Part shown: positions 62,649-64,000 of the stretch, piece after piece
Layout of the letters: the number at the start of each line of letters is the position of its first letter
Position numbering within the stretch: the stretch's first letter is position 1
Position numbers and translations under genes: made by a program
Source: Phoebastria nigripes
Lineage: Eukaryota; Chordata; Aves; Procellariiformes; Diomedeidae
Length of the DNA stretch: 64,000 nt
Assembly: GCA_035582835.1 (NCBI GenBank)
Contig: JAYKAV010002977.1
Coordinates: 1,747,935-1,811,934 of the forward strand
Reading direction: 5' to 3'
Notes under the pieces: generated by a model
What the model was told of the DNA's origin: nothing
Database searches by the model: none
What the model saw: only the letters and a program-made list of their open reading frames with translations

Positions 62649-64000
62649 TTGAAACATTCTGTAATGATTATGTGTGTCCGTACTAAAATTATTCCTGGTC
62701 CAACCAAAATCCATCATTTGCTGATGCTGAGCAATTATGTGGCAGATGGTATTACTTTCCTTTCTAGCTTATGTAACTCCACAAGACATCATGAATTACG
62801 AGTTTTATAATATTCTATTCATACTTTCATTGAACATTCTAGTATTTAAACTTAAAATTCACTTACAAAAATGTTCTCTAGTAATCATAGGACTCTAAAG
62901 CTTAGCGAAAATGAATGCAGAAGGGTTATAAAGAGATTAAAACTTGGTTTTCTTTTGTATTCAAGCAAGTACTTGTGAATAATTTTTTCTCTATTTGCTT
63001 ATCTCCAAGGTAAGCATCTTGCATGTACCTCACCAAGAAATCCAGTACAGAGCAACTCTGCAGTTCAACAGCAGCCCTTCCCTTGGCAAAGTGCTATGGG
63101 ATTTTTAATGACCGCTGGTGGTCAGGAATCTGCTTTTACCACCACTAATGATCACCTCTGGCCATGTGTGCTGGGCTAGCAGGTTTGATGTCAACAGAGC
63201 ACACTTATCTGAATCAACGTTTTGATGTTCCTTCCTCAAAATACCCAATACTTAATCACCTTGGAAAGCCCTCTCATTCCCAAGTTCTCAAAAAATGTCC
63301 TCCCCCTACATACTGATGGCGAGCCTCTTGGCCCTGTGATCCCCGACAAGCTATGTTATTTATCAGCAGGATGGGGGAATTGCCCTGGCTGTGATCCCAT
63401 AGGGCTGGTCCCACCGGGCACCCTGGAAGCCAAGCTATGGCGGTGCTGAGATTCTAATAATATCTGAAGATATTTGTTGATTAGCCAGATATTGCCCTGG
63501 ATGCATCATGACTTGGGAGGCTCAACCCAGGGAAAAAATGAAGCAAAACGAGCAGCCCCACAAGCAGAAAGAAGCTTCTCGTACGGATCTGTCCGTCCTG
63601 GTGGGACTCCTGTGGGGGTCTGAGCTTTGCCGAAATGCTTCTTGCAGGCAGGGCGAGTCGTGAGGTTTCTCTCCTGTGCAGGTGCTGTGGTTTGTATTCA
63701 TGCTGCATCCTTTTTATCTGCTGGGGCATTCCTTGTATCAGAACTGGCTGTTCCCCAGAAACCTGTAAGGCTGCTGTTTCCAAAGACCTTTTTCAAATTT
63801 AGGTGAAACTGCTTCTCGGGCTCGAAAAGAGCAGCTGACAACAGGAACGCCTAGACTGAGTTCCTCACGCTTGTTTGTGATATTTTACACCACTAGCAGT
63901 GTTGTGACTTCTCAGACTTGCAAACAAAATCTCTCCACAAGGGCTTTCCCTTCCCTTGTGTGTAATTTCATNTTACGTGTGTGTGGCTGGGCAAGCTAAG
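62649..64000. other. Gene desert, part 5
   Basis: Single-copy AT-rich DNA. Open frames of 75-100 codons have no recognisable domain. Nothing else is seen. Confidence 0.5.

Overview
The window is vertebrate genomic DNA carrying one protein-coding gene, SOX2. SOX2 is an intronless SoxB1 transcription factor gene on the plus strand, with its CDS at 8967-9914. The 315-residue product has the avian-type N-terminus, without the alanine run of mammalian SOX2 as I recall it. The repeat content is very low and the CpG content around the gene is high. Together these point to a bird, or less likely another sauropsid. I cannot name the species. Scattered single Ns and two N runs (18768-18823 and 62569-62648) show a draft-quality assembly.

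Layout. Positions 1-8500 are upstream regulatory DNA. This includes a palindrome-rich block (2790-3105), a block I recognise as the N-2/SRR1 neural enhancer (about 5395-5725), and a GC-rich promoter-proximal CpG island. The promoter has an octamer-like site, an inverted CCAAT box and a TATA-like sequence, and the inferred cap site is near 8554. The mRNA runs to a polyadenylation signal at 10990-10995. About 4.2 kb downstream of the inferred cap lies a block (12600-12760) matching the SRR2 enhancer as I remember it. Its Sox-Oct composite appears eroded. From 13 to 31 kb, AT-rich blocks dense in homeodomain, SOX and TCF-type motifs alternate with separate CpG islands. These blocks are candidates for the other SOX2 enhancers. 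After about 31 kb the CpG islands mostly stop and the rest is a gene desert. It holds microsatellites, two MIR-like SINE remnants and a few older repeat fragments.

The whole window reads as the cis-regulatory domain of one developmental gene. No second protein-coding gene is supportable, and the other open frames look like chance frames in GC-rich or simple DNA. Exons of the SOX2 overlapping transcript (SOX2-OT) are expected in this domain in vertebrates, but I cannot place any from sequence alone. I found no operon, CRISPR array, tRNA, rRNA, virus or undescribed protein system. The most unusual unexplained signal is the cluster of four perfect inverted repeats at 2823-3102.
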